Positions 1-12,248 of a DNA stretch of 64,000 nucleotides are shown piece after piece. Numbering within the stretch: the stretch's first letter is position 1; each line of letters begins with the position of its first letter. The DNA lies in NCBI GenBank assembly GCA_027946365.1, contig JAPEUQ010000001.1:1240001-1304000 (forward strand). The letters are read 5' to 3'. The notes under the pieces were generated by a model. The model was not told the DNA's origin, did no database searches, and saw only the letters and a program-made list of their open reading frames with translations. This DNA is from Kalmusia sp. IMI 367209 (taxonomy: Eukaryota > Ascomycota > Dothideomycetes > Pleosporales > Didymosphaeriaceae). Made by a program: the position numbers and the translations under genes.

Positions 1-595
1 GATCTAGATACGTTATCCCACTTTGGGGTTAGGTTCGAGATGTCGGGAGAACTTCAATACGGAACCAATCAGCATCCGTCAAGTTGACGACTAGGGCGGA
101 TCCTCCCATTGCTTCAGGGCGCGTGAGAAAAGCGCGAGAATAGTGAGCTTGATTGATTTCTCTGCTGGGCTTATTGACGTCACTGATCTAGCATTTGCAT
201 TGGTATCATCAAGTAGTAGTGCCCACGTTACTTCTTTATCCATTTATTATTTGCTCGGTTTAAAAGATGTATGTAGTATGAATTCTTTGCACACCAAGGC
301 CACTCAGATTGATTTGCAAAGTTGAGATGCTTTCGGTATGCTACTAAATTTGATAGAACCCGCAGACTTCATCTCCGCAAGTCTAAGAATGGGATATATC
401 AATACCGCGCCGCGACGCTAATACTTCTTACTATACAAGTCAGCCCGTCAAGCGGGCATACTCTATGATATAATACAGTCTTCCTCTCAATATCGTGCAC
501 ATATCAGAGTGGAAAGAAAGCCTTTATGTGACCGGTCCACGCAGAACAAATAGAACGAACCTTACATTACAAATGCCAAACCCTACTATCAACAA
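1..595. other. intergenic, no gene seen
   Basis: No convincing coding segment, RNA gene or repeat was seen here. The stretch probably holds the 3' untranslated region of the protease gene that ends at 596 on the minus strand. The short open frames on both strands have no recognisable motif. Confidence 0.6.
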
Positions 596-3322
596 CTACC
601 GCCTCGCCTCGTTATCTAGACTCTTGAACGTCGCCGGCGCAGGAGGCACAACCGGACCCTTGACACCCGAGTCGCCCTGCGGCTCGATCAGACCGGGCAC
701 TTTTCCGTGCTCACCGCCGAAGTACTTGTGGAAATCCTGTGGGTCTTCGAATGGTCTTGGGCCAAGCAGCCTGATCATATCTTCGCGGCCGAGCATCTCT
801 TTCTTCAGTAGCTCTTCCGCTACGAGACCGACCTCGTGCTTCTTCTCCGTGAGAAGGTCCTTGCACTGCTGGTAAGCTTCATCTACGATACGCTTGACCT
901 CGAAATCGATGTTCTTGGCGGTCTCTTCAGAGAACGGCTTCTGCAGTTGGTTTTGTTGGTCATCTTCGTAGTAGATGTAGCCAATCTTCTTGGTCATGCC
1001 CCACTTGGTGACCATCATAGTGGCCATTTGGGTGACCTTTCGGAAGTCGTCCGAGGCGCCGGAGGTGACGGTGTCGAAGTGGAGTTCCTCGGAGACGCGG
1101 CCGCCGAGTGTCATGGCCATGCGGTCCATCAATTGGTTGACGTTCATCAGGTAGGTGTCGCCAGCTGGTAGATACTGGGCGTATCCGAGCGCGCCTTGGC
1201 CACGGGGAATGATGGAGACTTTGAGGAGGGGGTCGGCCCACTTGAAGTACCAACCACAGATGGCGTGACCCGCCTCGTGGTAAGCGACGGTCTTCTTCTC
1301 TTCGGGCTTTAGCACGAGTGACTTCTTCTCGAGACCACCAATAACACGTTCGATAGCAGATTCGAAGTGCACCATTGTGACGGACTCGGCTGCGTGTCGG
1401 GCAGCTGTAGCACGTTAGCAAAGTTCGATCTATGTTCATTTAATTCACTCACCAATCAAGGCAGCTTCGTTAACACAGTTAGCGATATCAGCACCAGAGA
1501 AGCCCGGGGTGAGCGCCGCCAGTCTCCCCTGTAAGAACTCAATGTCCTCTTTGGTGACGATCTTTTTCAAGTGCACTGCGAAAATCTGAGCACGTCCCTC
1601 CATTGTCGGGCGATCAATGTTGATATGCCTATCAAATCGACCGGGTCGCATAAGAGCCTTGTCCAAAACATCGGGTCTGTTAGTACCTGCAAGCACGACG
1701 ACCTGCTCGGTGGTATTGAAGCCGTCCATCTCGGTAAGGATTTGGTTAAGTGTGGCCTCGCGCTCGTCATTACCGCCGCCGAAGTTCTGCTTAGCCCTGG
1801 ATCGACCAATGGCATCGATTTCATCAATGAAGATGATGCAGGGAGTACTCTTCCTGGCATTGGCGAACAAGTCTCGCACACGGGACGCACCGACACCGAC
1901 GAACATCTCGACGAATTCGGAACCGCTGACACTGAAGAAGGGAACACCTGACTCTCCGGCAGTAGCCTTGGCGAGGAGTGTCTTACCCGTACCAGGTGGT
2001 CCAGATAAGATAGCTCCACGGGGAATTTTTGCACCCAGCTTTTGGAACCGTGCAGGCTCCTTCAGGAAGGAGACGAATTCTGTGATTTCCTGCTTGGCCT
2101 CGTCCATGCCGGCAACGTCCGCAAATTTGACTTTGATGTCCGTCTCGTGATTGAACTTCTTCGCCCGACTTCGGCCCATGCCAAAGATGCCGCTTTGTCC
2201 ACCACTGCCACCGCCGGCGCGGCGGGTGAAGTAGAAGAGCGAACCTAGCAAGAGCAGAGTAGGACCGAAAGAAAGGAGCGTGCCGACCCAAGATATTTCA
2301 TTCGCGTACGAAACAGGTATGCGCTCATGGCTGGGTATATTTAATTCGTATTGTGCATCGTCCATTTTCCTCTCGAACGACTCTACAGAGCCAATCGTGA
2401 AGTAGTAGTAAAAGTTTTGGCTGGCAGCTGGCGAGTCGGGGTACATGGAGGCAACAGCCTCGCGGTGGAGGTGTACCTTGGCTCTGTTACCGTTCAGAAT
2501 GACAATCTTTTCAACAAGACCCTTGTCCAAGAAAGTCGTTCTGAACTCTTGCCACGTAATTTCCTTTGTGTTCTCGCCAGGCACGATCATACGGTATGTT
2601 AACCAGGCGAGGAAGGCGGTGATCAAAGTGGTGTTCCAGTCCATGTTTTGGTTGAATTGCGGGCCACCTTTGCCCTTCTCCGACTTCTCCTTGCTCTGTG
2701 GCCCAGGGTCATGTGCACCAGACTTCTGCTGCGGCTCTTCCGAGTTTGCATTTAGCTGCTGTTCGGCCGTTCTGCGTGCAAATTTGGTTGTCAAGCGCGA
2801 GATCTTGGCTGCGGTAGCCAGATCCAGCTTCTCGCCGCGCTGCAGCCTTTCCATCTCCTCGCGCAGCTCCTGGGGTATGCCCGTCTTCTTGATCTCGTTC
2901 ACCGCATCCTGCATGGCCTGTTTCTGCGCCTTGGGCACGCCCATGGAAACAAATGATACGAGCTGATCTAATAGCTTCTCCTCCTCTTGTGTTAGCTTCG
3001 AAGTTCTTGTATCTGCCGATTTCTCTTCCCGCTTCTCTGTTCTTTCGGGCTCAGGTTTCTCAACCTGGCCCTGCTTGTCCTTTGCTACCTCATCCTGCTT
3101 CTTGTCCTTGGACTCTCCAGGCGGTCCGGTGGCAAACAACCGCGACCGTTGTTGCGCATATATGCACTGCGGGACTGGTATCCGTCTCCGAACGGCGAAG
3201 GGTGTTCTTGATGCGGAGTGGAGGTTGGGTCTGGATAGTCGCGCGATGTGACCGGAGCGGCGAAGAAGAGTGGACATGGCGAGTGGGATGGCGGAGGAGG
3301 AAGGGTGGATGGAATTGCGCAC
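596..3322 (-). CDS. mitochondrial m-AAA protease subunit (YTA12/AFG3 type)
   Basis: ATP-dependent zinc metalloprotease of the mitochondrial inner membrane, which degrades unassembled membrane proteins and processes some mitochondrial proteins. Exons are 3322-1453 and 1404-596, with a 48-bp GT-AG intron, giving about 892 aa. The basic, Ser/Arg-rich N-terminus looks like a mitochondrial presequence; a second Met at 3277 ([10 protein letters not shown]) is an equally good start. A charged linker follows, then two transmembrane segments around the FtsH-extracellular domain, Walker A GPPGTGKT (residues 441-448), Walker [12 protein letters not shown] and the protease zinc motif HEAGH (666-670). All key residues are present and the length fits the family. 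The intron lies between the AAA and protease domains. YTA12 and AFG3 paralogues cannot be told apart by eye. Confidence 0.95.
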
Positions 3323-4367
3323 CTCTGCAGCCTTCCATGCACAAGCGGGTGACAGGTGACAGAAGGTGGCGCTTTGGGTGGTGATGGCGAGGGTCGGCGA
3401 TAATGGAAACTGGTGATGTCGTCTTCGAAATTCGTTCGTCCGAGATTCGCCGCGGCATAGCTCGGCTTGGCACTAGGGCCACTAAGCTGTAGCGTCTAGT
3501 CCCCAGGTCCACAGATGCTCTCTAGTATCAACAGTACTCTTCTCCTCATGTACAAGATACGCAACAGATAAGCGTGATAATTTTCTTGATGATTGATGAT
3601 AAGTCATGCGATAGCGCACTCTTTTCAACGCAGTGCTCACGTCGTAGATACTTTTTGTGCCGTTTCGATACCTGGCTTTATGGATAAGCATACCACATAC
3701 GTAAATCTCGGTCAGGGAGAACCGCCATAGAGTATGGAGCTCTTGATTCGCGTTTTCTATCATTCTCTCGGAGCTGTTTCGACAACGATTTCTGATAGTC
3801 TCAGGATTGTTCGCCATGGCACTTGCTACTTTCGACTGTGCTGTTGACTGTGATTAGACTGCGACTATCCAACAAATCTAGCAAGAAGTCTTTCCATTCC
3901 ACAGTTCTCGTCAACCTTTCTGCTTCAAGTACATACTAAATGACAAATAGGACTTTTTAGCGAGACTATTTTTTATACAATCACATCAGATCAGTTGAAG
4001 CTAGTCGTATGCATAATCGCTCAAAAGGCTTATTGACTAAAGGTGGAGTTTGCGGATTACTTGATCATCACCCGACAATTCAGAGCAGGCAAGCATGGGT
4101 CGTTCGTGGTGTTTGTGTCCGCCAATCACACCACCAAACGTCGCCAAGCTCGCGCGTTCTCGTCGTATCAGGAACATAAGCACGCGTCACCTTCAATGCT
4201 CACCGAAGGGCTGAGCCACCCCGCAAACCTGAGGTCCTCAGCCTACATTCCACGACTGCCCCCGTAGCAACGCCATAAAACATAGACACTCTACGCACTT
4301 GATCACGCTCTCGCCAACTAATCTCATCACTTATTACAGTTTCGCAGTATCTCATACTTGCATCACC
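3323..4367. other. intergenic, no gene seen
   Basis: This is the divergent upstream region of the m-AAA protease and the LysM protein. A 111-codon frame on the minus strand (3482-3817) has no recognisable motif and I do not call it. No repeat was seen. Confidence 0.5.
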
Positions 4368-4933
4368 ATGGGTCGCTGGGCTGATCGAGAGAGCGTAAGT
4401 CTTCCCGCCACAACACAACATCACCTTCAGCTTCTAAACAAACGCAGGATGAAGAGCGCCTCCCCGAAGGCTTTCAACGCATCGGCTACGATGCAGACAC
4501 CCAGACCTACACCTTCCGCTCGGCCTCCGGCGCTGTCTACGAATCTGAGTCCGGCAACCGCTATGGCGAACTATACCCGCAGGGCCAGCGCCCCGTGCGA
4601 TCCGCCCCCGAAATCGAAGCCCACAATGCGCAGCTCAAGAAGAGCAACCGCGAGGCTGTTAAGATGATGCTCCCGTTCGCGCTCCTTGTCTTAGTCTCCT
4701 TGCTTCTTATGTTCAGATTTTTGAGTGGTGGGTCTGGGGCTAATGGTGGTGGTCATGTACAGGTTCACTGTGGCGAAGGCGCTCGTGAAGTTCAGGTCAA
4801 GAAGGGAGACACGTGTTGGGAGATCGGAGAAACGTATGGTGTGGGTGTAGATGAGCTTTTGCGTATGGAGGGGAATGAAGGGTTAGATTGTGACGGATTG
4901 AGGATTGGGCAGGAGCTGTGTGTTCCTGAATAA
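4368..4933 (+). CDS. membrane-anchored LysM domain protein
   Basis: Predicted single-pass membrane protein with a C-terminal LysM domain. Exons are 4368-4394 and 4448-4933, with a 53-bp intron and a 9-codon first exon, giving 170 aa. The N-terminal 80 residues are hydrophilic. A hydrophobic segment (residues 83-101) is followed by a Gly/Ser-rich linker and a LysM fold (about 119-167) with the typical GDTCWEIGETYGV start and an LRIGQELCVPE end. There is no N-terminal signal peptide, so it resembles conserved fungal membrane LysM proteins more than secreted LysM effectors. The domain usually binds GlcNAc polymers, but the ligand here is unknown. The splice model is supported by a continuous frame and clean GTAAGT/GCAG borders. 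Confidence 0.85.
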
Positions 4934-5365
4934 GGTGTCTGGAGTTGCTGTACGATACCCGTTGGTTTTGGTTATTAAATGAAGCTTTGGAATGTATCGG
5001 TCATGGGGAGACTGGTTCTCTCTTAGTCCTCATATGAACACTCGACGCTTCAAATTGTCAACGCGTCAGGAACGGTTTTTGTCTTGATTAAAACAATGCA
5101 TACAATTGCCTGTGGATGAGAGGGACTTCATATACAATCTCAATGATTTCGTTTTTAAATAACATCCGCGCTTTCAAACCTCTGATACCTGACTGGTCGA
5201 TATCGGCAGCGGCTGTTCCGACTATTCCCGGTCGGGTAACTAGTGCCAAGCTTTTTCGAACTTGAAGCTTGCGGCAATACTGACGCTCCAACAACTACAG
5301 CGCCTCACATCCCCCACGACTCTTTTCCACCCTCAATCACCGCCCAATTGACCACTTCTCACACC

Positions 5366-5849
5366 ATGGCTGGCGGATCCGAATCGAACGGCGCGCGCCA
5401 CAAAGCCACGTACGTGCTCGCCCACCCTGCGCTCCCCCGAGCGTCCCCGACCAACATCGCACAACCTCGCATCATCAATTGGCATCGCGCCTTTACACCT
5501 ATGGGTCATTTTGCTGACCGATATCATACAGGTGGCATATCGGTGCCTGGGGCAACCCCTATGAAGGAGGAGGCCAGCCCGGCAAAGGTCTCGTCTACTA
5601 TGGCTTGAGCTCGAACCGCCAGCGCCCCTTCGCCGGCTTTTTCACCAAGGGTGTGTGGAACACCGTCCGGAGAGCACGGAACCAGGTCCTCTACGTTGTG
5701 CCGCCCTTCATTCTGGCGTATAGCGCTATGCAGTGGGCTATTGAGAGGTGAGTCGGAGCGTACGTGATACCCGAGGATAAGGCTAATTGTGTAGGAACGA
5801 GTACCTCAACTCAAAGCAGGGCCGCGCTGAGTTTGGCGATGAGGAATAA
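5366..5849 (+). CDS. qcr8: cytochrome b-c1 complex subunit 8 (QCR8)
   Basis: Small subunit of mitochondrial respiratory complex III (ubiquinol-cytochrome c reductase), in the inner membrane next to cytochrome b. Exons are 5366-5409, 5532-5747 and 5795-5849, giving 104 aa, the usual size. The family signature is clear: WHIGAWGNP after the first intron, then GLVYYGLSSNRQRPFAG, a basic stretch, and one membrane helix around YVVPPFILAYSAMQWAIE. A Glu/Asp-rich tail ends the protein. The first intron is 122 bp and the second 47 bp. Joining AC with G restores the frame at the first junction and AG with G at the second. Confidence 0.95.
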
Positions 5850-6382
5850 ATGCCGGGTTGTGAAAAGATGGTGATCTGGAATGTATGAATAAGGAGCTGG
5901 ATGGGGGTGAGGCCGACAGAGAGGTGTGGGTCGTTATGGACAAGGACGGGACTTGGACAAGACAATATTTTTTCACCCGACACCGAATTCCTGTGCCGAT
6001 CGCATGCTGGACAACTACATCCTGTGTATAGATTTCATACGAGTGAACCTGAGTTCGTTTTGCATCCAGCCGTCCTTGTGTCACGCATTCTCCGAGGCCC
6101 ACTTTCCATTCTCCTTTTGACTTCGTGCTGACCATTCGTGTGAATGAGATTTCGGGGAGTCAAAATCCCCCCCAATTAAAGCCATCAGCAAGGTACCGGC
6201 ATATGATCAACGACGTGCATAGCCAAATGCGGGGCCTGCATAGATTCTCCTCACGAGGTTACCACCACTTCATCGTTCCGCTTGCTATCCCCAAGCTCGT
6301 TATCCTTCTTTTTATTTCTTGCTTCTCTAACAGATCATCATATCTCTTTCTTAACGCATCGTTCTCTGTTACACTCACCACG
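5850..6382. other. intergenic, no gene seen
   Basis: Contains the QCR8 3' flank and the promoter of the SDR gene that starts at 6383. Overlapping short frames on both strands show no protein motif. Confidence 0.5.
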
Positions 6383-7398
6383 ATGCCAACTCCCCGCCTC
6401 CAGGACAAAGTCGCCATCATTACCGGCGGTGCCTCGGGCTTCGGCGCCGGCATCGTCAGGAAATTTGTATCAGTTAGTATCAGCTCCATGCCGACCATCC
6501 CCAACTTCAATGTCGTCTTACCCGCCAACCTAGGAAGGTTGCCGTGTTCTCATCTGGGATATAAACCCCACCCTGAGCAGCGAAGCAAAGAGCTGGGAGG
6601 CCTCGGGCAAAATCTCCCTCTTCGAGGGCGACGTGTCCAAGCCCTCTGACTGGACTGCAGCGCTTCAGCAATGCATCCAAACGTTCGGCACGCTGGATAT
6701 CCTGGTTAACAACGCTGGCGTCGTGCATGTCGCAAGACCCAGCCACGAGGTTGATGAAGATGAGGTCGATCGCATGTGGCGAGTTAATGTCAAACCACTA
6801 TATTACAGCGCGAGTGTCATGGTGCCATATTGGAGGAGCAAGGATAGGGGCGGCGTGGTGGTTAACTTGAGCAGTATTTCTGCGGTGAGGCCGAGGCCGG
6901 GTGTTGTTTGGTATGCGGCTAGTAAAGGGGGTGTCAGTGCGGTGAGCATGATTTATGCACATCATTTCATAGAAAGAATGGTGCTAGTTGGGCAAGGAAA
7001 GAAACTGATGAGAAACAATAGGCTACGCGCGGTCTAGCAGCTGAGTACGCAAAAGACGGTATCCGGTATAATTGTATTCAGCCTGTGCTGGGCGATACGG
7101 CGATGTGGGTCTCTCTTTCCTCCCGTTCTACCTCTCATCTTTCGAATTGACAATAGAAAGGCTCCCACCCGTCCTCGGCGGCGTAGATACACCTGAAGCT
7201 CGCGCCGTGCCACTCAAGGGTATTCCGCTAGGCAGACTGAGTACGCCGGAGGATGTGGCGAATGGGGTGTGTTATTTGGCGAGTGAAGAGGCTGGGTTTT
7301 TGACGGTATGTATGAATGCAGCTTTGGAAGAATGGGATCGTGCTAATGTGCTCCAGGGTGTTTGTCTGGATGTAGACGGGGGAAGGAGCTTGCTATAG
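6383..7398 (+). CDS. short-chain dehydrogenase/reductase (SDR)
   Basis: Classical SDR oxidoreductase, 253 aa from five exons: 6383-6466, 6534-6941, 7022-7104, 7161-7305 and 7357-7398. The N-terminus has the cofactor motif TGGASGFGAG (TGxxxGxG). NNAG follows inside DILVNNAGVV. The catalytic Ser lies in NLSSIS and the catalytic YxxxK in WYAASKGG. The C-terminus carries the usual GRLSTPEDVANGVCYLASEEA and FLTGVCLDVDGG. The substrate cannot be inferred; 3-oxoacyl-ACP reductase-like and sugar or alcohol dehydrogenases share these features. The acceptor of the third intron is CAATAGAAAG rather than the nearer TAG, because only that choice keeps the frame. Confidence 0.88.
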
Positions 7399-7733
7399 GA
7401 AAGGCGATGTGTGATCTATGTAGAAGGTGTTCATGGTTGGATGTCATCTGTCGAGAGTAGCTTGACGTGTTTATTCTTCTCTTATACTAATCTTCAGGGA
7501 AGCTGAATTTAATCTGGTTCACTTTCCTTGAGGCGAGGCTTGTATAACCTTCGCGTATGAAACACAAGAACAATAAAAACAAGCTAAATGTTGGAAGAAT
7601 CTCTAAGTGATATGTGATTCTCAAGCTCCCTCGAATTTATGCATAATTCAGTAGTCGCCTTTTGACACAAATGAAGCTATTAACTTATGTTTATTTCGTT
7701 ATAATGTATATTACCGAAGGTTTATATGCTCGA
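7399..7733. other. intergenic between convergent genes
   Basis: AT-rich spacer between the 3' ends of the SDR gene and the NACHT-ankyrin gene. Nothing else was seen. Confidence 0.5.
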
Positions 7734-10569
7734 TTAAGTAGTCTCCGCTACAGCTACAGCTTCTACATCCTGAGCACCATTTTCCATCAAGAGCTGCGCG
7801 ATGTCTTCATGACTGAAGAAAACAGCTGCCGCTAGCGCGCTACCATAGGGACCACCTGTTGCGTTGAGCTCCGCATTTTTCTCAATCAAAAGCTTTACAA
7901 TGTCCAGATGGCCGGTTGTTGAAGCTGCTTGTAATGCATCACCATATAGCCCCCCGTGTGCATTCACGTTCGCCCCCTTCGTAATCAAAAGCTGTACCAT
8001 GTTTAGGTGACCCCGTAATGAAGCTGCCTGTAGTGCATTGCCGTAGCGTCCACCCTGCGCGTCCACATCAGCGCCTTCCTTCATCAAGAGCATCGCGAGA
8101 TTAAGATGATCTCCGAATAAAGCTGCCTGAAGAGCGTTGCCGTATCTTCCTCCCTTCGCGTTGACGTCGGCGCCCATCTCGATCAAATGTTGTGCAATAT
8201 CTTGATAGCCCCTACATGAAGCTGCCTGCAGCGCGTTGTCGAATACTCTACACTGCACGTTAACGTCAATGCCTATCTTTATAAAGGACCGTATAGTTTC
8301 GGGATGATCTAAAAAGAAACCTGATTCAAGTGCGCTGCTGTAATCAGCGCCATTTTCAATCAAGACCTGTACGATATCCAGGTGACCTGCAGAGATAGCT
8401 GCCCATAATGCATTTTTATGGATCTTATGCCGTGCGTTTACGTCCGCACCCCCCTTGATTAAGAGTTCCACGATATCAGTTAGACCCGCGAGGCTGGCGT
8501 AGTATAGCGGAGTAGGAACCGTGTCTAATTGCCGTTTGAAGTTTGCGTTCCTTCGTGGGTAAGCATGGTCGTAAAGTCGAGTCCAGGTTAGGTAGGATTG
8601 TTCTTTTGTGTTCAGGAGCCTGCCGATCATATCTACAGTCTTATCATTGCGTTTTGTACCTGCTATTGAATGATTAATCCATTGCTGGGCCGAGTACTTC
8701 GCAAGTTGGAATTGGTCCAGGTTCTCTTTGGTTAGAGCAGCTGGTCTGTCGAATTGAAGTAGGTATTGAACGCAGCATCTGGCAATTATACTATGACAGA
8801 GAGCGATTTCCATTCCATAGATCTTCATCTCACTTTCTAAGATGCGTTTCGAAACCAGATATTCTTTGACCGAGTAGTGTGCCAGGACAAGCACAGGATC
8901 TTTCGCGCCAGTGGAATCAACCAAAGTCACTAAGCTTGAACAAATATCGAAAACTTCAGAAGGATCCGCGAGGACCTCTTCGGGATCAAATCCTGGAGAG
9001 CGATCTGCATCTAAAGCAGCAACTTCCGCAACCTCGGCTAGTGACAGCGGCCTGAATGAAAACGCCAGCCATCTTAATATACGTATCGCGTAAATGACAT
9101 CGTCGCCCTTGATTGTGCCCAAAATACGGTTGTAAGTTTCGTCTAGATCCGGTGGAAGATCGTTGAGAGCGTTTAGCAGCTGCCTCTGGTTACGGCATTG
9201 CTTGAGGATTTCCAACTGGCATGCGGCCAACCGGAACCTAAGGCGTCAGCTTGGTCACACTATATGCGGAAATTGAATATGCATACATTCCGCGAGCCTT
9301 TCCTCCCACTGAAGTCTCGATCCGTTGCCGTAATTTATCGTCAGACCGCCATTTCCGAAACCTTTCTTCATCATCAAGTTGCTGATGCACATACAATTGT
9401 ATGTCGTGGTCAACAGCATCAGTCTGAATGCACAAAATGTTCTGATTGTCCAGTATTTTCTCCAATATGAACTTGATGTCGCCCTCTCTGCGGCTTGTCA
9501 ACAGGACGTGAAGTCCTTGCAGTTTCCATTGAAATATCTTTTCTACGATGCTCATGAGCTCGCTAGGGCGCTCGCACTCGTCTAGAGCATCGATAGCAAG
9601 GTAGACGCATGGGAAGTCATTAATCAAGTCTTTTAGTACTACAAGAAGCGCATCTAGCGATGGCTGGCGCTGGGTTTTCTCACAAGATTTGAAGAGATCC
9701 ACAAGGCTCGGCAATTCTCTCATACACTGTTGCGATAGCTGTGCGACTAATGATCGGATCATTATCTCAGAGTCCTGCTTCTGACGATCGTTAAAGTCAA
9801 AGTAGAAGTAGGCGAGAGCTTGGCCAGGATCGTCTTTGGTATATTCGCGTATATCGGCCAGCACAGTTGAGCTGAGCACGGTCTTTCCGCATCCAGGAAT
9901 TCCGTGTAGCCAGAGCCACGAGGCATCAGCTTTCCATCTTTTGTATAGATCACTCTCAAGCAGCCACAAACCTGTGTTTGCCTGACGGAGTCTCAACGCC
10001 TTGTCAAAATCGACGGATGGATCTGGTGCTGATAGCCATTTTCGGATCTTGGCGAGCGTCTTATCTGGACAGAATATTAACAATTATTCGTGGAGTTTCT
10101 AGTATGCCTGACCTTTCAGAGGCTGCAGCACTGATGATGATGCAGCAGCAAAATAGAACGTAAGCGTCGCTTTGTAGCGGCCCAAGGATGTTAACATGAA
10201 CTCGATCTTCCCATCCTTGATGACACTGATCACTGACTTGAAGGCCCTCTTAGTCTTCCCGTCTCCCGGTTTCGGCAAAGTTTTCTCCAGTATCGACTCA
10301 ATCTGGTGCATTGATTGCTCGCAACCTTGGAGGGTTGGGCGAAGCGCGGCTGCGCTTCTTTCGGGCAAGCGTTTCGCCTCGATAGCTTCTTGAATTTGCT
10401 GCAGAGTATAAGAAAGCAAGGGCAACTCAGCCTTCAAATGGCCCAGCGACTGTGGAATGTCGTCTGAATCTGAGAGGAATTCGGCGAGGCGGTCGACAAT
10501 CTTGGAGGTAAAATCCACTATCTGGAGGATGCTGGAAACCGTGGCGAGTACGGCGAGTGTTTCCGCCAT
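7734..10569 (-). CDS. NLR-like STAND protein: SesA-like N-domain, NACHT, ankyrin repeats
   Basis: Predicted signal-transducing NTPase of the fungal NLR type, 912 aa. Exons are 10569-10113, 10064-9287 and 9237-7734; the introns are 48 and 49 bp. Residues 1-150 form a helical N-terminal domain (starts MAETLAVLATVSSILQIVDF) like those fused to fungal NACHT proteins (SesA type by eye). The NACHT core has Walker A GIPGCGKT (about 207-214) and Walker B VYLAIDALDECE (about 306-317), followed by a winged-helix-like region. The C-terminus has about eight ankyrin repeats; several share GGRYGNALQAA almost exactly, which suggests recent repeat duplication or conversion. By family analogy it may act in non-self recognition or regulated cell death. 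The trigger is unknown. Confidence 0.9.
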
Positions 10570-12248
10570 TGCGACTTTGCACCGACTTAATCTTCCCAGT
10601 TGTGACCTGTGATTGCAATACCGCGTTTGATGAAGACCGACTTCTACTAACTACAGTATCTACACTCTTGGAGTCGGCATGATTGTGCGGGGCTAGAAAA
10701 TAGTGTTGCCTCCTGTCTAGCAAAACACTCCATGATTGGACAGCCATCTTCCAAGCAATTTCTATTCTTAGAAAGGTGCCAACAAGGCTGTCTTCATTGA
10801 ATAGAGCCTTTTGCAGCCCAACAATCTTGTCTATGTTGTCCTCCAGGAGTCTGATCTCGTGTCAAAACGAATAGTAAGGCAAAATGGCCGTGCAGCCCGA
10901 CAACGCTAGAATTCACGTGTGGAATCACGACTATGTCAGTGTCTCTAACAGTGCACCTAGCGGGATTTGTATCGGGAACGACTTCAGACTTATGCAAATA
11001 CATCTACATCTTATTATGTATCATATCAATCACATTGTAAGGTTCCGCTTCCTTGCCATGTCAGTACATCACGCTTAGATTCTCGCGACTTCGCGAGCCG
11101 ATCGGAACTTCTCTTGATTGCCCATCTCAACTTCCTGTTTCTTAGGATAACCTGCTTGTCATGTCATCATGTCCATTCGATTTTGTAATCATTACTAGCA
11201 ATATCCGTGAAAATGTCTTTCACTTAGGTCAACTTTTCACTTGCCGCTTTTTGCTTCAACGTCGCGCGCTCGAATCTGCAATCATACTGCCGTGAGGAAA
11301 CGTATTCATCATTCGGAAATGATCTCTTGAGGCGCTCCCGAAGCGCATGACGAATTTGTGTCTCGTTCAGGCGAAACATACTCAGCCACCCTTCAGCATC
11401 GTTTTCTTTATGTTTTGGGCATTCCGAGATAATCCTGAATTTCAAGCCTAAGAAAGGAAAACAGATATATGTACGCCGCAGCATCAAGAGGGAGAACGAA
11501 AATAAAAGAGTACACCACAAGTACCATCCCTTACATTAAGCATACTGCTCTGATTGAAGTGAAGGCGTTGACGACAAGATATGCCTACGGTAGTCAACTG
11601 CATGCTATGTTGAATGAAGAGCCAAGGCTATTACCCGCCTTTCCCATACAGAACGTTCTAGCGATACCTGATCTGGCTGCTGTGGGCTCTTCCTACCGCC
11701 CTATGTCAGAGTGTTCTAGACTGCGGATCACAAATACTACTTTAAAGCCTTAGCTCAGATCTGCTTGAATCCGCTCGACAGCAGAGGACTTCGTCAACTA
11801 CATACAAATAGACGAGGCACTGCACCGCCTTTCAGATCACTGGTCATGATTATTGAGAAGGTGCGACCGTAGAAACAGGTGATTAGTATGTCTAAATCAA
11901 ACTTTACACTTGGTATTGCTAGTCTATTCTGTAGCTAAGGTATGACTTGAAGTACGAATTATCGGCCCCGAAAAGCTGCTGTATAACACCTAATGGAGTG
12001 AGATCACCAGTAAAATCATAAAAGAGACCGAAAGGGAGCACAGGAATGAGCGCAATGAGAGATGATTGACCCGCGCTGGTTCCTTGGCACATTTGGGAAG
12101 TCCAGGTGGTGACGTAATCTGGGAGGGGAAGAAGCTGTCATGTGAATACCTTAAAAAACAATATAAATTGGAGTAGGAGCATAATACAGATCTTAATAAG
12201 TTTACCGTACTTTGCACTAGGTGTCTTGCCAAGAAAGGACCCCTCGGG
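10570..12248. other. 1.7-kb spacer, possible hypothetical exon
   Basis: No recognised gene. A 98-codon frame on the minus strand (11224-11520) encodes a basic, charged C-terminal half (RHALRERLKRSFPNDEY). It could be an exon or remnant of an unknown gene, but it has no partner exons I can defend. The rest appears non-coding. Confidence 0.35.

Noticed and set aside
1567..2034. 155-codon minus-strand frame inside the protease gene
   Set aside because: It is a shifted frame of the AAA domain exon, with no independent motif.
3482..3817. 111-codon minus-strand frame as a gene
   Set aside because: No motif, no partner exon and no family resemblance; it lies in a divergent promoter region.
4368..4933. 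LysM protein as a secreted chitin-masking effector
   Set aside because: It has no N-terminal signal peptide; the hydrophobic segment is internal, so a membrane protein is the better reading.
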